64,000 bases of DNA from Mortierella sp. BCC40632 (taxonomy: Eukaryota > Mortierellomycota > Mortierellomycetes > Mortierellales > Mortierellaceae), in assembly GCA_011634665.1 (NCBI GenBank), contig WAEK01000007.1:456001-520000 (forward strand). Reading direction: 5' to 3'. The notes under the pieces are model-generated. The model made no database searches and was not told the DNA's origin. It saw nothing but the letters and a program-made list of their open reading frames with translations. Position 1 is the first letter of the stretch, and the number at the start of each line of letters is the position of its first letter. Shown here piece after piece: positions 1-11,900 of the stretch. Position numbers and translations under genes: made by a program.

Positions 1-2164
1 GCCCATTGAGGAGGAAGGTCGGCTTCCCGCACGTGATCCTGTTCTGGATCCTCCTTGTGAAGCAAGTCGAGATCCAGTCGAACCCAGCGCTCCACTACTT
101 CCACCAAACACAGCACTTCCACCAGCATCAGGGGGCGAATAAAGGATAGCTGTGGCAGGAAGGATCGTATGAACCATGCTGTTGTGCACAAAGTGTGTCT
201 GCAGTCCGGAAGTTAGGCGGTCTCGAAGGAAGTGGAGCTGTAGGATCTCAACTGTAGCAAATCCAAATCCAAATCCCAAAAAAAAAAAAAAAAAAAAAAA
301 GAGAGACATGTAATTGGTCAGATTAGTCGATCCAGAATGGAATAGCGCTTCATCTCGACCGCGTTTACACAAGACAGAGCTTACCCCAGCCATCAAAGTC
401 AACATCGTATTCACGAAGCTTGAGAGATTCAAAAGGACGTTCGTTCGACTCGACACTCTTGACGATATCCCGGAACGCAGATCGACCAGCGGAGCGCTCC
501 TTTTTGCTGCGATGGCGACTTGAATCCGTCGAGAGAGCGCCCAGTGCAGCCACTAGTCCCTGGAGATCATCGTATCTAAAATCCCCTGTCACCTCTTCCA
601 AATCATCTGGGTCGTCGTCGTTATACGTTTCCGAGGCTTCGATCTCATCGTCCGAGAAATCCTCGTCTTCGCGTTTCCGTTGGTAGTCATCCAAAATCTC
701 TAACATGAGCGCAATCGTCTCTCCTGAGGCGACTCGAACGTCGACATTTGTGTGCTCCAACAACGACTTGAGGGCTGGCATAATATTGTTGAAGTATCTC
801 CGGGCCTGCATAGTGAGCTGTCGATCCTTTCCGAGTCTCTGAAAGAGGCTGGCGTAGAGAGCAGAATAGGACTCGAGCGCAGCCTTGAGTGTTTCTGCGT
901 TCTGAGAAGCATTGACAGAGGCACCACATGAGACGGCGATTTCAGAAAAGAAACTGAGAAGGTCGTAGGTTGGGAGGTGGGATGGCTGAGGTGTTGAGGA
1001 AATGAAACAGGCTGTCGTCATTGCATAGATACACTAGAAAAAAGTTTGGATGGTTTAGTTCAGTCGAGTTAGCGTGACCTTTTTTTTTTTTTTTTTGGTT
1101 CGAGCCGAAAGAGTCATGGTCAAAAAAAATGTCGGAGAGGGAGAAAAGAAAACTTACAGCAGCTTTGACGTCTGTACTCTCATGGTTGGTAATCGTATAC
1201 TTGAAGAGCGGTGCCAGATCCGTGAACATTTTTTCATCATCCTCTCCAATCGTAATGAATACGAGTGAGATCACTATTGAGATGAATAATGGTTAGACCA
1301 TGGAAAAGCAAAAAGAGTAGTTGGATACGATTTGCAATTTCTTTCTCTCTTTTTTTTTTTTTTTTTCACACACCAGTTCACGGTCCCCCTCTCCAGAACC
1401 TATTAGGTCATCCCCCGCTGTAAGAAGAGTGATAGAGGAGGAGAGGAAAAGAAGGAGAGAGGAAAATGACAGGTACATTACCACTACATGCAAGGATGCA
1501 TTCCTTGGCAGCACCCTTCTTGATGCTCTTTTTGAGCAACTCCATGAGGTCATCTCGCTGGCTGTCTAGGATATCAGCTGCGAACCGTTGGGAAATGATG
1601 GTCTGCAGCTTTGTCAGAGCTTCCTCACGGGTACTACTCAGTTGGAGTACCAAACATCCACAAAGCGGACATGAAAAATAAAAAACAAGAGAAAAAGGTC
1701 AGAAGAATAGCAGATGAGACATACGGGATCCACACTTTCTTTTTAGCTGGTAGCTTTCTTGATAACAACCGATCCTTCCTCGGAATGACTTCTTTTGGTG
1801 CGAGAGCTTTTTTTTTTTTTTTTTTTTTTTATCCTTGCACTACTTCCACAAGAGTCTTCAAGACTTCTCTTTACCTGGATCGTTTTTCGCTCAACTCTTC
1901 GATGGCGTCCTTGATCTGTCCTTCCCACGTATGCTCTGAGTGGTTATCGTAACTGTCATCGTTATCATAGTCTCCACTGTCATCCCCGTAGTCATTATCT
2001 TCAACGTCCGAGTTGGCGCGAGAACCCATCCGGGAAGTAGGGCGGGAAGAAGGACGAGAGGAGGGACGTGAAGACGAGCCAGCGACTCGCTCTAGCTCTT
2101 GCAGCTGCTTTTTCTTGGAGACGGTCTTTCGTGATCCGCTCGGAGGTTGTTTGTTGGAGTACAT
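1..2164 (-). CDS. Interferon-related developmental regulator (IFRD) family protein, 3' end beyond window
   Basis: Five exons are visible: 1875-2164, 1482-1633, 1158-1273, 385-1033 and 1-251, and the last one leaves the window still in frame. The phases join cleanly to give 486 residues. The N-terminus is Ser/Arg-rich (repeated 'SSRPSSRP') followed by an Asp/Tyr-rich patch. An alpha-helical repeat domain follows ('REEALTKLQTIISQRF', 'LAPLFKYTITNHES', 'VDVRVASGETIALMLEIL'), typical of the IFRD N-terminal domain. The final exon carries the C-terminal IFRD signature ('EILQLHFLRDRL'). Animal IFRD1/IFRD2 regulate transcription and ribosome activity; a similar role here is inferred from family only. 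The start ATG is the first in the open frame. Three introns contain poly(T) on the plus strand, which is poly(A) in the transcript. Confidence 0.85.
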
Positions 2165-2241
2165 TGAGTCAGTGGTTGATTAATGGAGTGATTGGAAATG
2201 AGAGAATTTGATCAAGAGAGAAAGAAATGGATGTGAGGGAG

Positions 2242-2284
<43 letters not shown>

Positions 2285-2579
2285 GAGATAAAGTGAAAGG
2301 AAGAAAGAGAAAGAGAAAGAGAAAGGGTGGGAAAGAGAGTATAAAAAGAAAGAGGTGAGAGGGAGGAGAGCGCGCCTTTCGGGTCCAAAAAATATGCGAG
2401 ACACCGGAAGCCGAGTCACTCGTCGCGTGGATGTGCTGGATATGTTCCTCCAGGCTGGCTCGCCACCATCCTCAGGAGCGTGTTGTAGGCCTTTTTTTAT
2501 TTATTGTATTTTATTTTTTTTTATTGAGAATGTATTAGGGTATACAGTTGTGGTTCAAATTGCTCGTTGTTCGTTCACT
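2165..2579. other. Spacer with GA microsatellite
   Basis: This lies between the IFRD start codon and the 3' end of the next minus-strand gene. It holds a GA tract at about 2246-2281 and purine-rich sequence to about 2340. A TTTATT at 2496-2501 reads AATAAA on the minus strand, suitably placed as the poly(A) signal of the 2580-3284 gene. No coding sequence is supported. Confidence 0.5.
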
Positions 2580-3284
2580 TCAGTTGAGTCTGTCGAGAGC
2601 CTTGGGAGATCCCTGGGTGCCCATCGAGTTCCTCCTCTCTCGCACCGTGCTGCTAAGGGTGCTATCACCATGGCCAGATATTGTCGCCAAATGGACGCTA
2701 TTCCTTCGGACACCTGTTGGGTAGGACAAAGAACTACCCAGATCTGTTTCACCATCATCTTCACCGACCGTGACAAAGTTGCCAGGCTCCTGTTTCTTCT
2801 CCCGACCGCTCTTGTACTTCCTGAGAATGACGCCTCCAATGGCTGCCAGGACGATCACAATGCCTATTACAATCCCCCAGTTGCGCCAAACGACGGACTT
2901 TGATGACCTATCCTCAGAGTCGGACGCGTTGTTGTTCGAGGCGTTGTATGGAGGAGGAGGGTCAGCGCCAAAGACGGTTGTAGCTGGAGCTCTGGTCGTG
3001 GTCAAGCCAGGGAAAAGAGGGACATTGACAGTTTGATTAGCAGGGACTGAAGTTGTTGTGCCATCGATGACGGTGATAATCATTTGGGTCTCCTTTGATG
3101 GAGGCCATGGAGTACTGGAAAAGGCAGGAGCTGGCATGCAAATGGTCTATTTGGAGGAAAACTTCACGGTTGTAATCGAGCAGGGCCTACTACTCTAAGC
3201 TTCATCTGTTGCCTGGATGAGGAGATAGAGAAGAAAAAGGAAAAGTGCTCCTCGTGTCCTGGGGTCATACAGGGCAACCAGCAT
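2580..3284 (-). CDS. Single-pass membrane protein of unknown function
   Basis: The main exon (2580-3146) encodes a Thr/Pro-rich outer segment, a clear transmembrane helix ('WGIVIGIVIVLAAIGGVIL') and a basic, Ser-rich cytosolic tail ('REKKQEPG', 'VRERRNS'). With only the in-exon ATG at 3137 the protein is 185 residues and has no signal peptide. A short upstream exon at 3213-3284 would supply one (hydrophobic 'ALFLFLLYLLIQ'). It joins in phase through a candidate GC-AG intron (donor CAG|GCAACA, acceptor AATAG|ACC), giving 212 residues. The exon 2 frame is solid; the first exon is uncertain because the donor is not GT. The layout resembles fungal wall-sensor or SKG6-like membrane proteins, but no family was recognised. 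Confidence 0.6.
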
Positions 3285-3386
3285 CGCCGCCGTCCTGACA
3301 TCACGTGCACATGAGCCTATTTCAGAAGGGTCGAGTCTCTGCCATCTTGTTGCATCTTTCTTCATTACCCTTCCTCTCCCAACAAC

Positions 3387-4529
3387 ATGTCTGGCCAACC
3401 CGTCCGTGCCGTCGACCGCCGCTTCACAACCACAGCATTCGAGTACCCCGGTTACTTCATTGCCCAAGCTCATGGCGTCGTCCGTGGGTAATTGTCATAC
3501 ATCTATTGCCAGGGTCCTTATCGCGACGCTTCCCGCGTTCTAAGTTGATATATTTTCTCAATCATACAAAAAACCGAGAGTTGCCTAAAGTCTCTCCTAA
3601 TACTATGCTCTATCTACTTGCTCTCCTATATCGGATTAGCATCACCGTGAGAAATCCAAATGTAAGCACCTGTTATTGCTGTTATTTTTACACTCCTTCT
3701 CAAAAGAGTCCGTAGCATGCTCAAAGCTTTAACTTTGGTTTACCTTTTTTTTTTTTTTTTTTTTTTTTGTCTTTATCATCTTCTTTCTCTATACTATTTA
3801 GGCTGGCAAAGCACTCATCGGTGCCTTTGCCTCATTCACAGGAGGCGAGAGTGCAACCTACATTGAAATGGCTGAGAAGGCTCGTGAGCGAGCCTTCCTT
3901 CGAATGCTGGAGCACGCAGCAGCAGCTGGAGGAAATGGTAAAAGAAACACAAGGTTCAGTTGCAGGGGAGAGTAGAAAAAATTCTTAATTTTTTCGACTA
4001 GCGCTTTTTTTTTGACTTGCTTTTGTTCATACCCTCTTACTCATGTAGCGGTCATTGGTGTTCAATTCACTGGTCAGGAAATTCTTGAGGTATGTTCAAG
4101 CGGGCATGGGCATGTCTAGTTTCAGTAGTTCTTTTAGAGTCGACCGTTTCATTTAACCGCCTCATATGCCTGACGTACCTTTTTTGGTTATAGGGGTAAT
4201 TTTTGTTGACACAAACAGGACTTCGACTTTGGTTTGTTATGCATTGTGGCAAAATGCATACTGCGCTAGGCACATGGAAGAACTGAGAGAAGGTATTTTT
4301 TTTTTTTTTATCATATCATAGAATGACTGAAGTTATGGCCTATGGTACAGCTGTGACCCTGGTCCCTCTCCAGCAGCAGGTTCATCAGCAGCAGGTCCAC
4401 CAGCAGCAGCATTACAGCCCCGTTGCTTCACAATACGGTGGCCAACAATTCGTCCAGCAGGGAATCCCTCAGCAGGCAGGATCGATGGCGGGAACTCCGC
4501 AATCGCCTCCTCCACCAGCAAAAAATTAG
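3387..4529 (+). CDS. YbjQ/DUF74 family protein
   Basis: Six exons: 3387-3487, 3640-3661, 3802-3937, 4049-4089, 4219-4235 and 4322-4529. Splice phases agree throughout and give about 174 residues. The YbjQ (DUF74, putative heavy-metal-binding) core is recognisable: 'GYFIAQAHGVVRG', 'ITVRNPN', 'GGESATYIEMAEKARERA', 'AVIGVQFTG' and 'EVMAYGTAVTLV'. A Gln/His-rich tail with repeated 'VHQQQ' follows and is absent from short bacterial members. Two exons are micro-exons of 22 and 17 nt. The donor of exon 5 was chosen because the alternative one base pattern upstream gives an immediate stop. In bacteria this domain forms small oligomers of unknown function; no function can be assigned here. Confidence 0.8.
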
Positions 4530-4598
4530 GCTGGGTGTCTCGAGGATGCAACTCTGAGCTAGTGAAGCATCTCCTCCCCTTTGTAATGGCACCGTTTT

Positions 4599-4604
4599 AA
4601 TAAA
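4599..4604 (+). terminator. Poly(A) signal AATAAA
   Basis: A canonical AATAAA lies 70 bases after the YbjQ-family stop codon and before the VPS35 5' region. Confidence 0.55.
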
Positions 4605-4870
4605 CAATACCGGAAAGAAAAGCAAATGTTAGACTGATATGGTGGCGGCGAGACGAAAGAGACAACGTGGTTTTTTAGCTAAGGGACAAAAAGGGGGAAA
4701 GGGGAAGGGGAAACCGACACGAGGTTAGGATAGCAGTCACTCTTACTTCAGAATCTGCCAAGCAGATCGAGACGGAACATCCTTCCATTACTCAACTCAG
4801 AACACAAGACTCCGCATCGGCTTCGACATCCTCTCACTCCCTCCTCTCTCTCACTCACTCCACTCGCCTG

Positions 4871-7800
4871 ATGTCATCCGCGCCAACGCCATCTACAGAG
4901 GACCAGGCCAAATTCCTGGAGGAGGCCCTGAGTGTTGTCAAGGTCCAGTCCGCTCAAATGAAAAGATGCCTGGTACGTTGTCGACATGGAGGGTGACAGA
5001 GTTTCTCAGGGTCGCCCATGTCGTGCGCAAGTGCAAGATGGATGGAAAAAATGAATCAACGAAGCCTTCCCTCAGGAACAGAGTCATCTCATCGACAGGA
5101 GGCATTTTTTTTTTTTTTCTTCATGATAACTAGGACAATAACAAACTCATGGATGGCCTGAAGCATTGCTCGACCATGCTCTCTGAATTGAGAACCTCCA
5201 ACTTGACTCCCAAGAATTACTACGAGCTTTGTAAGTCTTTTCTTTCTTTTCTTTTCTCAACTGAAGCCTAGGGACCAGGTTTCAGTGACCCCATGCCACA
5301 CGTTCTTTACTCCCCGTGGGAAAGAGTATGGAGCGCAAAACCTCTAACCACACTCTGGATTTTTTTTTTTTTTTTTTTTTTTTTCAGACATGGCTATTTT
5401 TGACGCCTTGCGCTATGTCTCGACCTATCTCAAGGATGCTCATCAAGGTGGTCGCAACCACTTGGCTGATCTTTACGAACTTGTCCAGTATGCAGGAAAC
5501 ATTGTTCCGCGCTTGTATCTGATGGTCACTGTCGGCAGTGTCTACATGGAGATGCCCGACGCCCCTGTGCGTGAAATCATGAAGGATATGATGGAAATGT
5601 CACGCGGTGTCCAGCACCCAACACGCGGACTGTTCCTCCGTTACTACCTCAGTGGCCAGGCAAGGAACGCTCTTCCCGTGGCAACTGAAGACAGGTGAGC
5701 GAACTACATTTGACAATATGATATCAAGTCTCGCATTTTTTTTTTTTTAAAAAAAAGATAATCTCGCTTTGCTTGATGACAGAAAGGCAGACAGCGAGAG
5801 CGTGTGTGTCCGTCTGTATTTTCTAACAATACCTCCTCTTTCAACAATGGATTGCCAATCAATACAGCCCAGAAGGAACACTGTTGGACTCGATTCAGTT
5901 CATCCTGACCAACTTCATCGAGATGAACAAGCTGTGGGTTCGCCTTCAGTTCCAGGGACACTCCAGAGAACGGGAGAAGCGTGAGATGGAGCGTAAGGAG
6001 CTCAAGATTTTGGTCGGTACTAACCTTGTCCGACTCAGCCAGCTGGATGGCGTGGACCTGAACATTTACCAGAGCGTAAGGGTTACTTCTTTTTCTTTGC
6101 TTATATTCTTTTTCATTCGCGCAGTCGTAAGAAAGGTGCTAACCTTTGGGCCGATTCTATTTTATGAATATTCCTTAGACAATACTGCCAAGTATCTTGG
6201 AACAGGTTGTTAGCTGCAGAGATGTCATTGCACAGGAATACCTGATGGAGGCTATTGTCCAAGTAAGTAAACTTTCCAACAATTAATAGTGCTTCTTTTT
6301 CAAGTCAACCCCTGCACTTCCTTTCTCCTCTTCCCTAGAAACGAGAAGACCAGGAATGAACTAACGATTTATCTTCGTTTTTTCACAACTTTTGGGATAC
6401 TCTAGGTCTTCCAAGATGACTTCCATCTGCGAACACTTGGTCCCCTTTTGTCCGCAACGGCCCAGCTCCACTCTAGGGTGAATGTCAAACAGATTGTTAT
6501 TTCACTGATTGACAGACTGGCAGCTCATGCTGCAAGAGAGGCAGAGAACAACAATGAAGACGAAGAGTCGGAGCATTCGGCTGCCCCTTCGCCCAAGGCA
6601 GCCTCAGTAAAGTCTAGCAAGTCCGAGACAGCAGAGGATCAAGGAGATGATACAGCAACCGTGACGACCAACGCTGAAGGAGATTCGCCTGAGGATGCTA
6701 GTAAGGAAGGAGAAGCAGAGGAGGCAAAGGAAAAGGATGAGGAGCAAGAAGAGACCCCATCCTCTCCTAAGCCTGCCAAGGTTAAGAGGGTTCGGGGTAT
6801 CCCCGTGGATGTGAAGCTGTTCGAGGTCTTTTGGAGCAAGATTGTGGAGCTTGTCAAGGTGAGTATGTTCTTTATGATGCAACCGTTACGACTACCTGTG
6901 CACATATAGCCTTCTTTTCGCTAATCTTCATCTATGCTGTCCTTAGTTCCGCACCGACCTTTCCATTCAAGATATCACTGCCTTGCTCGTCTCTTTGATC
7001 AACCTGTCTCTGAGCTGTTACCCCGATAACTTGGGCTATGCTGATCAAGTTCTCGGTTTTGCAAAGGAAAAGATGATCGATTTCGCAGAGAACCCCGATT
7101 TGCAGCACAAGGAGACTGTCACCAATCTCCAAAACCTCCTGACAGCTCCTATTCAGCACTACCCCTCGATTCTCATGCTTCTCGAGCTTCCCAACTTTGC
7201 GCCTCTGTTGGCACTTCAGCCTTATCAAACCCGTCGCGCCATTGCCCATGCAGTGGTTGGGTCAATCTTGAAGAACGAGACCGTGATCAGTACCCCCGAG
7301 GAGGTGCATGGTGTCCTAGAGATTTGCTCGGTCATGATTAGAGATCAAAAGGATAACGGTCATAACTCGAGCCCCTTCCGAAGCATGCGCAACATGCGTG
7401 GGGATACTGCCAACCAAGAGTTTGAGGATTATGCTGAGGAGCAGGGACGTCTTGCTCGTATCATCCACTTGTTCAGGAGCGATGATCCTGAAGTCCAGGC
7501 AGCAGTACGTGTTTACTCTGGATCGTTAAAAGCGGCGACAATACTCAAGGAGAGAAGAGAGGGGTGAGAAGTGGATCTTTTCTAACCATTTTTGACATAC
7601 TCACAATAGATCTTGTCAGCTGCCAGAAAGCAATTCGATAATGGAGGCGAGCGTATCCGATATACTTTCCCTCCCTTGGTTATTCAAGCTGTCAAGCTTG
7701 CTCGACGCTTCAAGCGGGCTCAGGACGAGGACGAGGGCTGGGAGAAGAAGTGCACTACATTGTTCCGGTTTATCCATCAGGTGATCTCTATTCTCCACAA

Positions 7801-8642
7801 CAAGGATGACAACTCGGACCTCGTATTACGGTTGTTCTTGCTTGCTGGCCAGAGTGCGGATGAGTGCGGCTTTGAAGAGATTTGCTACGAGTTCTTTGTC
7901 CAGGTAAGACCATTTATTCTGATAGTCTATTATTTGACGAGTTGTGCCAGTTCAATATCTCAATTTTTTCTTTGGTTACCTATTGCTACACTAGGCATTT
8001 ACTGTGTACGAAGAGTCCATCTCCGAATCTAAGGCCCAATTCCAGGCTATTTCTCTGATGGTTGGAACTTTGAGGACCACTACCTGCTTTACCATGAGCC
8101 ACTATGATACCCTTATCACAAAGTGTGCTCTCCATGGAGCCAAGCTGTTGAAGAAGCCAGATCAATGTCGTGCAGTGTACAACTGCAGCCACCTCTGGTG
8201 GGGAACCACGATTGTCGATCAAGAGGGAAGCGATGAGCCTCGACCATATCGGGACGGCAAGCGTGTTCTTGAGTGTCTCCAGAAGGCCTTGAAGATTGCT
8301 GATTCTTGCATGGACTCTGTGACGAATGTTGAGCTTTTCGTGGAAATTCTGAACCGATATATCTATTACTACGAAAAGGAGAACGACACGGTGACAGTGG
8401 AGTATCTAAACGGACTCGTGGACCTAATCAACTCCAACTTGGCTCAAATGGAGAACCCAGATCAACATCCACCTTCGCCCAACTCGTCGTCTTTGTTGGA
8501 CATTGATCCAGCACATATCGTTGAGTATGTGTTGTCCCATTTCCGCAACACGCTTTATTATATGCAGCGGCACAAGGATGCTGGCGATGAGAAGTATTCT
8601 CAGGTGGATGTTACTATGGCCGACGTAGTTGGTGCTCAATAA
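4871..8642 (+). CDS. VPS35: Retromer subunit VPS35
   Basis: Nine exons: 4871-4972, 5134-5230, 5388-5694, 5868-6075, 6179-6262, 6406-6858, 6947-7504, 7610-7903 and 7995-8642. All phases agree and give 916 residues, between the human (796) and yeast (944) lengths. VPS35 is the scaffold of the retromer coat that retrieves cargo from endosomes to the Golgi. The conserved N-terminal 'PRLYLM' motif, needed for VPS26 contact in the family, is at about residues 106-111. A long helical solenoid continues to the C-terminus ('[16 protein letters not shown]', '[12 protein letters not shown]'). An acidic, low-complexity insert (about residues 312-395, rich in E, D, S, A) interrupts the middle of the solenoid. 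An AATAAA overlaps the stop codon (8638-8643). Confidence 0.95.
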
Positions 8643-8902
8643 AGGAAAAAAGACCCCGATCAAATATAGATCGGTGACTGCATATCTCAATCACGGGCTC
8701 GAATACAGGCACGCGCTGGCTGGGCCTTTTTATGTAGTCAGGCACGTCCATACTCTGGGGAACTCTCCTCTTTCCGTTCATCTATCCATCCTTGCCGCCC
8801 GCCTCTTTCTCTCACCATTCTTTTTCATCACCGCAGCCATTTCTCCTTTCGATCAATACCCCCTTCCCCTCTCCTCTCTCATCCTCCAGACAACAATTCT
8901 CA

Positions 8903-11900
8903 ATGGCGTGCCCAGCTGTTCGAGCGGCCATCACAGCCAGGACCGGCATTGCCTCCTCAGAGTCCATCGTCAGTCGCAATGTCACCGCCGTGCCAACCTC
9001 CAGCAGCCTTTCAACCCGATCACGCAACCAACAACGGGCCTGGCTCTCAAGCAATGCCTCCACACAACATTCGATGATCTCTCCGTCGGCCTCACCGGCT
9101 CCTAGACGGTCACCTTCGCCAGCGGCTCGGTCGCACCGTTCTCATTTCTTGTCGGCCACTTCCATCGCTCCGACGTTTTTGGGTTCACCATCGACCATCT
9201 CCGCGAATCTTTCAGCTTCAACCACTTCTTCCTCCAACCCTACTACAACACCCACCAATGCTACTTCATGGACGCCCTCTACCACAACCACAACGCCGGC
9301 ACCCAGCCGACCCAAGATCGCCCCAAGAAACAGAAGATCACTGGTAATGGGGCTATGAAGTGTAAAGGCGGACTAGAGTCTTTTGTCTCCATTAATCATG
9401 AGCAAACTGAACAAGTTTATGACCGCTAACAAGGTCACTTTTTCTCTTCTTTCTTTTCATTGCGCATGTGTAGACATCAAGTGGAGGTAGCAACAACAGT
9501 AACTGGGCCATCCTCTTTCCAGGTAAAATATCCGGAAGCGTGTGCGTGTGCGTGTGTGTGATTGTGTGAGAGTGTGAGTGTGGATGTGTGTGTTTGTATG
9601 TATATGACTGCGTGGTATTGCCTGTGCATGCGCGTGAGAGAGAAAGAGAGAGATGCATCGGACAGGGCCTTTGGGAGAACATCCCCTCACTCCTCTCCTC
9701 CTCAGAACACACATTCACCATCAACAACGGTTCCCCTTTCCCCTCTTCCCCCTTGTGCGCAGATGAGGAGGGAACCCAAAAGACAAAAAGAGTAAAATGT
9801 GGGGAAGCGAAAACAGAACAAAAAAATGCGGCAGGGAGTGAAAATCAATGGGCATTGGAGCCTTTTTACACATAGCAGAGCAGTGTTTGCCAGACACGAG
9901 GCAACGAAGCACTCTCAGTAGAGAGGTGATCTTGGTGCAGCAGTGCTCTGCTCTGGACAAGGCGACCGGGCCAGTCCAAGGACCCGGTCACTTCATGGAA
10001 GGGAGGAGAGGAGAGAGAGAGGAGAGAGAGAGGAGAGAGAGAGAGGGTTCAAGTGTACATCAGGAATCGATGAATCATATTGTCGTCTCCTTCTGGGCAG
10101 GCTTGGGTTTCTGTCCAAAAGGAGATGAGCCGGGACTTGAACTCTAAAAAAACACTGCTGCTGCAGGCGGGTCGGCCGGAGAGCAGCGAGCAAAGACCGG
10201 TCAACGGGCCGAACACTAGTTCCTCCTGCCTGCCAAAAATACAAACACGCACACACTCACAGAGAGAGAGGGACACCACACACACACATCGACTGTACAC
10301 GTCTATATTCAACGGACACTGCTCAGAGAGCAATGGCCACAATCCCATTTAGAAAAGGGTACAGTCAGTCGTGCCTGTCCAACACATGGCCAGGGTGCGT
10401 CGCCACTCCTATTAGGAGGAGGCATTATAAGGATAATCCATAGAACCTTAATCGACTGGTTACCTGGCAACTCAGCTTCCTCCCCCTTCCCCACCACATC
10501 TTCCCATTCTTTCCTATTCCTTTGTCCTCCCCCAACCCAACCAGCCAAAAGTCGTACTCGTGTGCATTATTCGCGTCTCCGACTCGCTGAAAGTCCCTCT
10601 TACTCCACGCGCTCTTTTTTTTTGTTTCTCACGATCACGCCTTCGCTGGATCTATTCCACGATCCTCACTTTGCTCTTTGTCCTCTTCTTTGTCCTTTGC
10701 ATTTGCCTTTTGCCTTTTGCAAAGAAAAGCAACCTGTTGGGGAGAAGGGGGCTGAATGACGGCAATGGCGTGAGGGGTTTTCCTCTTTCCTTTTTTTTGC
10801 AACGCTGTGTCTCTGTCACCTTGTGCACTAACCAAGACCACACACGAATGGGATCCCTCCATCTCTCTCTTTCTCCTCTTTAGGCCAAGGATCGCAGTTT
10901 GTTGGGATGGGCAAAGACCTGTATGACACGTATGCTGTCGCACGACAGGTCGTCGACGAGGCGGACGATGCACTCGGAGGCACACTGAAGCATGTAATGT
11001 TCGAGGGCCCGCAGGAGGACCTGACCAAGACCGAGAATGCACAACCTGCGATTTTGACCACTTCAATTGCCATGTTGCGTGTCCTTGAGAGCGAACGCGG
11101 TTTCAGAATCGAAGAGTCATGCAAGTATGCCCTTGGTCATTCGCTTGGAGAGTACTCGGCCCTGGTCGCTACCAAGGCTGTCACGCTACGAGATGCGGTC
11201 AAACTGGTCGTAAGTTGTTTTTTTCTACTTTTCGGCTGTGTTCTCTCCTTGGTTTCTTCACATCACCCTCCCTTTTTTGGGGTAGCTATTATATTTTTTT
11301 GTCGTCATTGATTAAGGGCATTGCTCAAGGAATCAGACAAAGAGGCCTTTAGTTCTAACCTGTACTTCCCCTGGATCACTGGGTAACTATAGCGTCTACG
11401 TGGAGAGTCCATGACCAAGGCCGTGACCAACAGAGCGACTGCCATGTCTGCGCTAGTTGTTCGATCCTCAAAGGTAGATGATCTCATCAAAGCAATGGAA
11501 GAGATCAAGGAGGGTCTTCCACCTGGTGAGGTTGCAGAGATTGCCAACGTGAACAGTGTAAGTGGTCCTCCCTCGCCCTCTCCCCTCTCACCAACATCAT
11601 CTGTACCACTGCCTTAATGAGTATTGGATGTTTTACTCATTTGTTGTCTTGATATGCTTCTCTCAACTAGTCTTTCCAAGCCGTGATTAGCGGAACTGTT
11701 CGTGGAGTGGATCATGCTTCAAGAATGCTTCAGGCTAAAAGGATTGCCGCAAGAGCAGTTGATCTGCCAGTGTCGTAAGTTTCTAGATGACTTTAGAATA
11801 GGATCGGATCCGTGATCAAGAAAGAAAGAGTGAAAAAAGATTAGCTGAATACTGACAACTTTGTATGGTGAACTTTGCTTGGTACTTAGGGCTCCATTCC

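Noticed and set aside
1074..1268. Open frames starting with runs of Phe or Lys (here and at many other sites)
   Set aside because: They come from homopolymer T/A tracts inside introns.
2339..2346. Plus-strand TATAAAA in the IFRD spacer
   Set aside because: No plus-strand gene starts within a sensible distance; it lies in purine-rich repeat sequence.
8629..9105. Alternative frame across the MCT1 first exon
   Set aside because: It ends in a stop with no donor that would join 'WAILFPG'. The ATG at 8903 gives an Arg-rich presequence and a matching phase.
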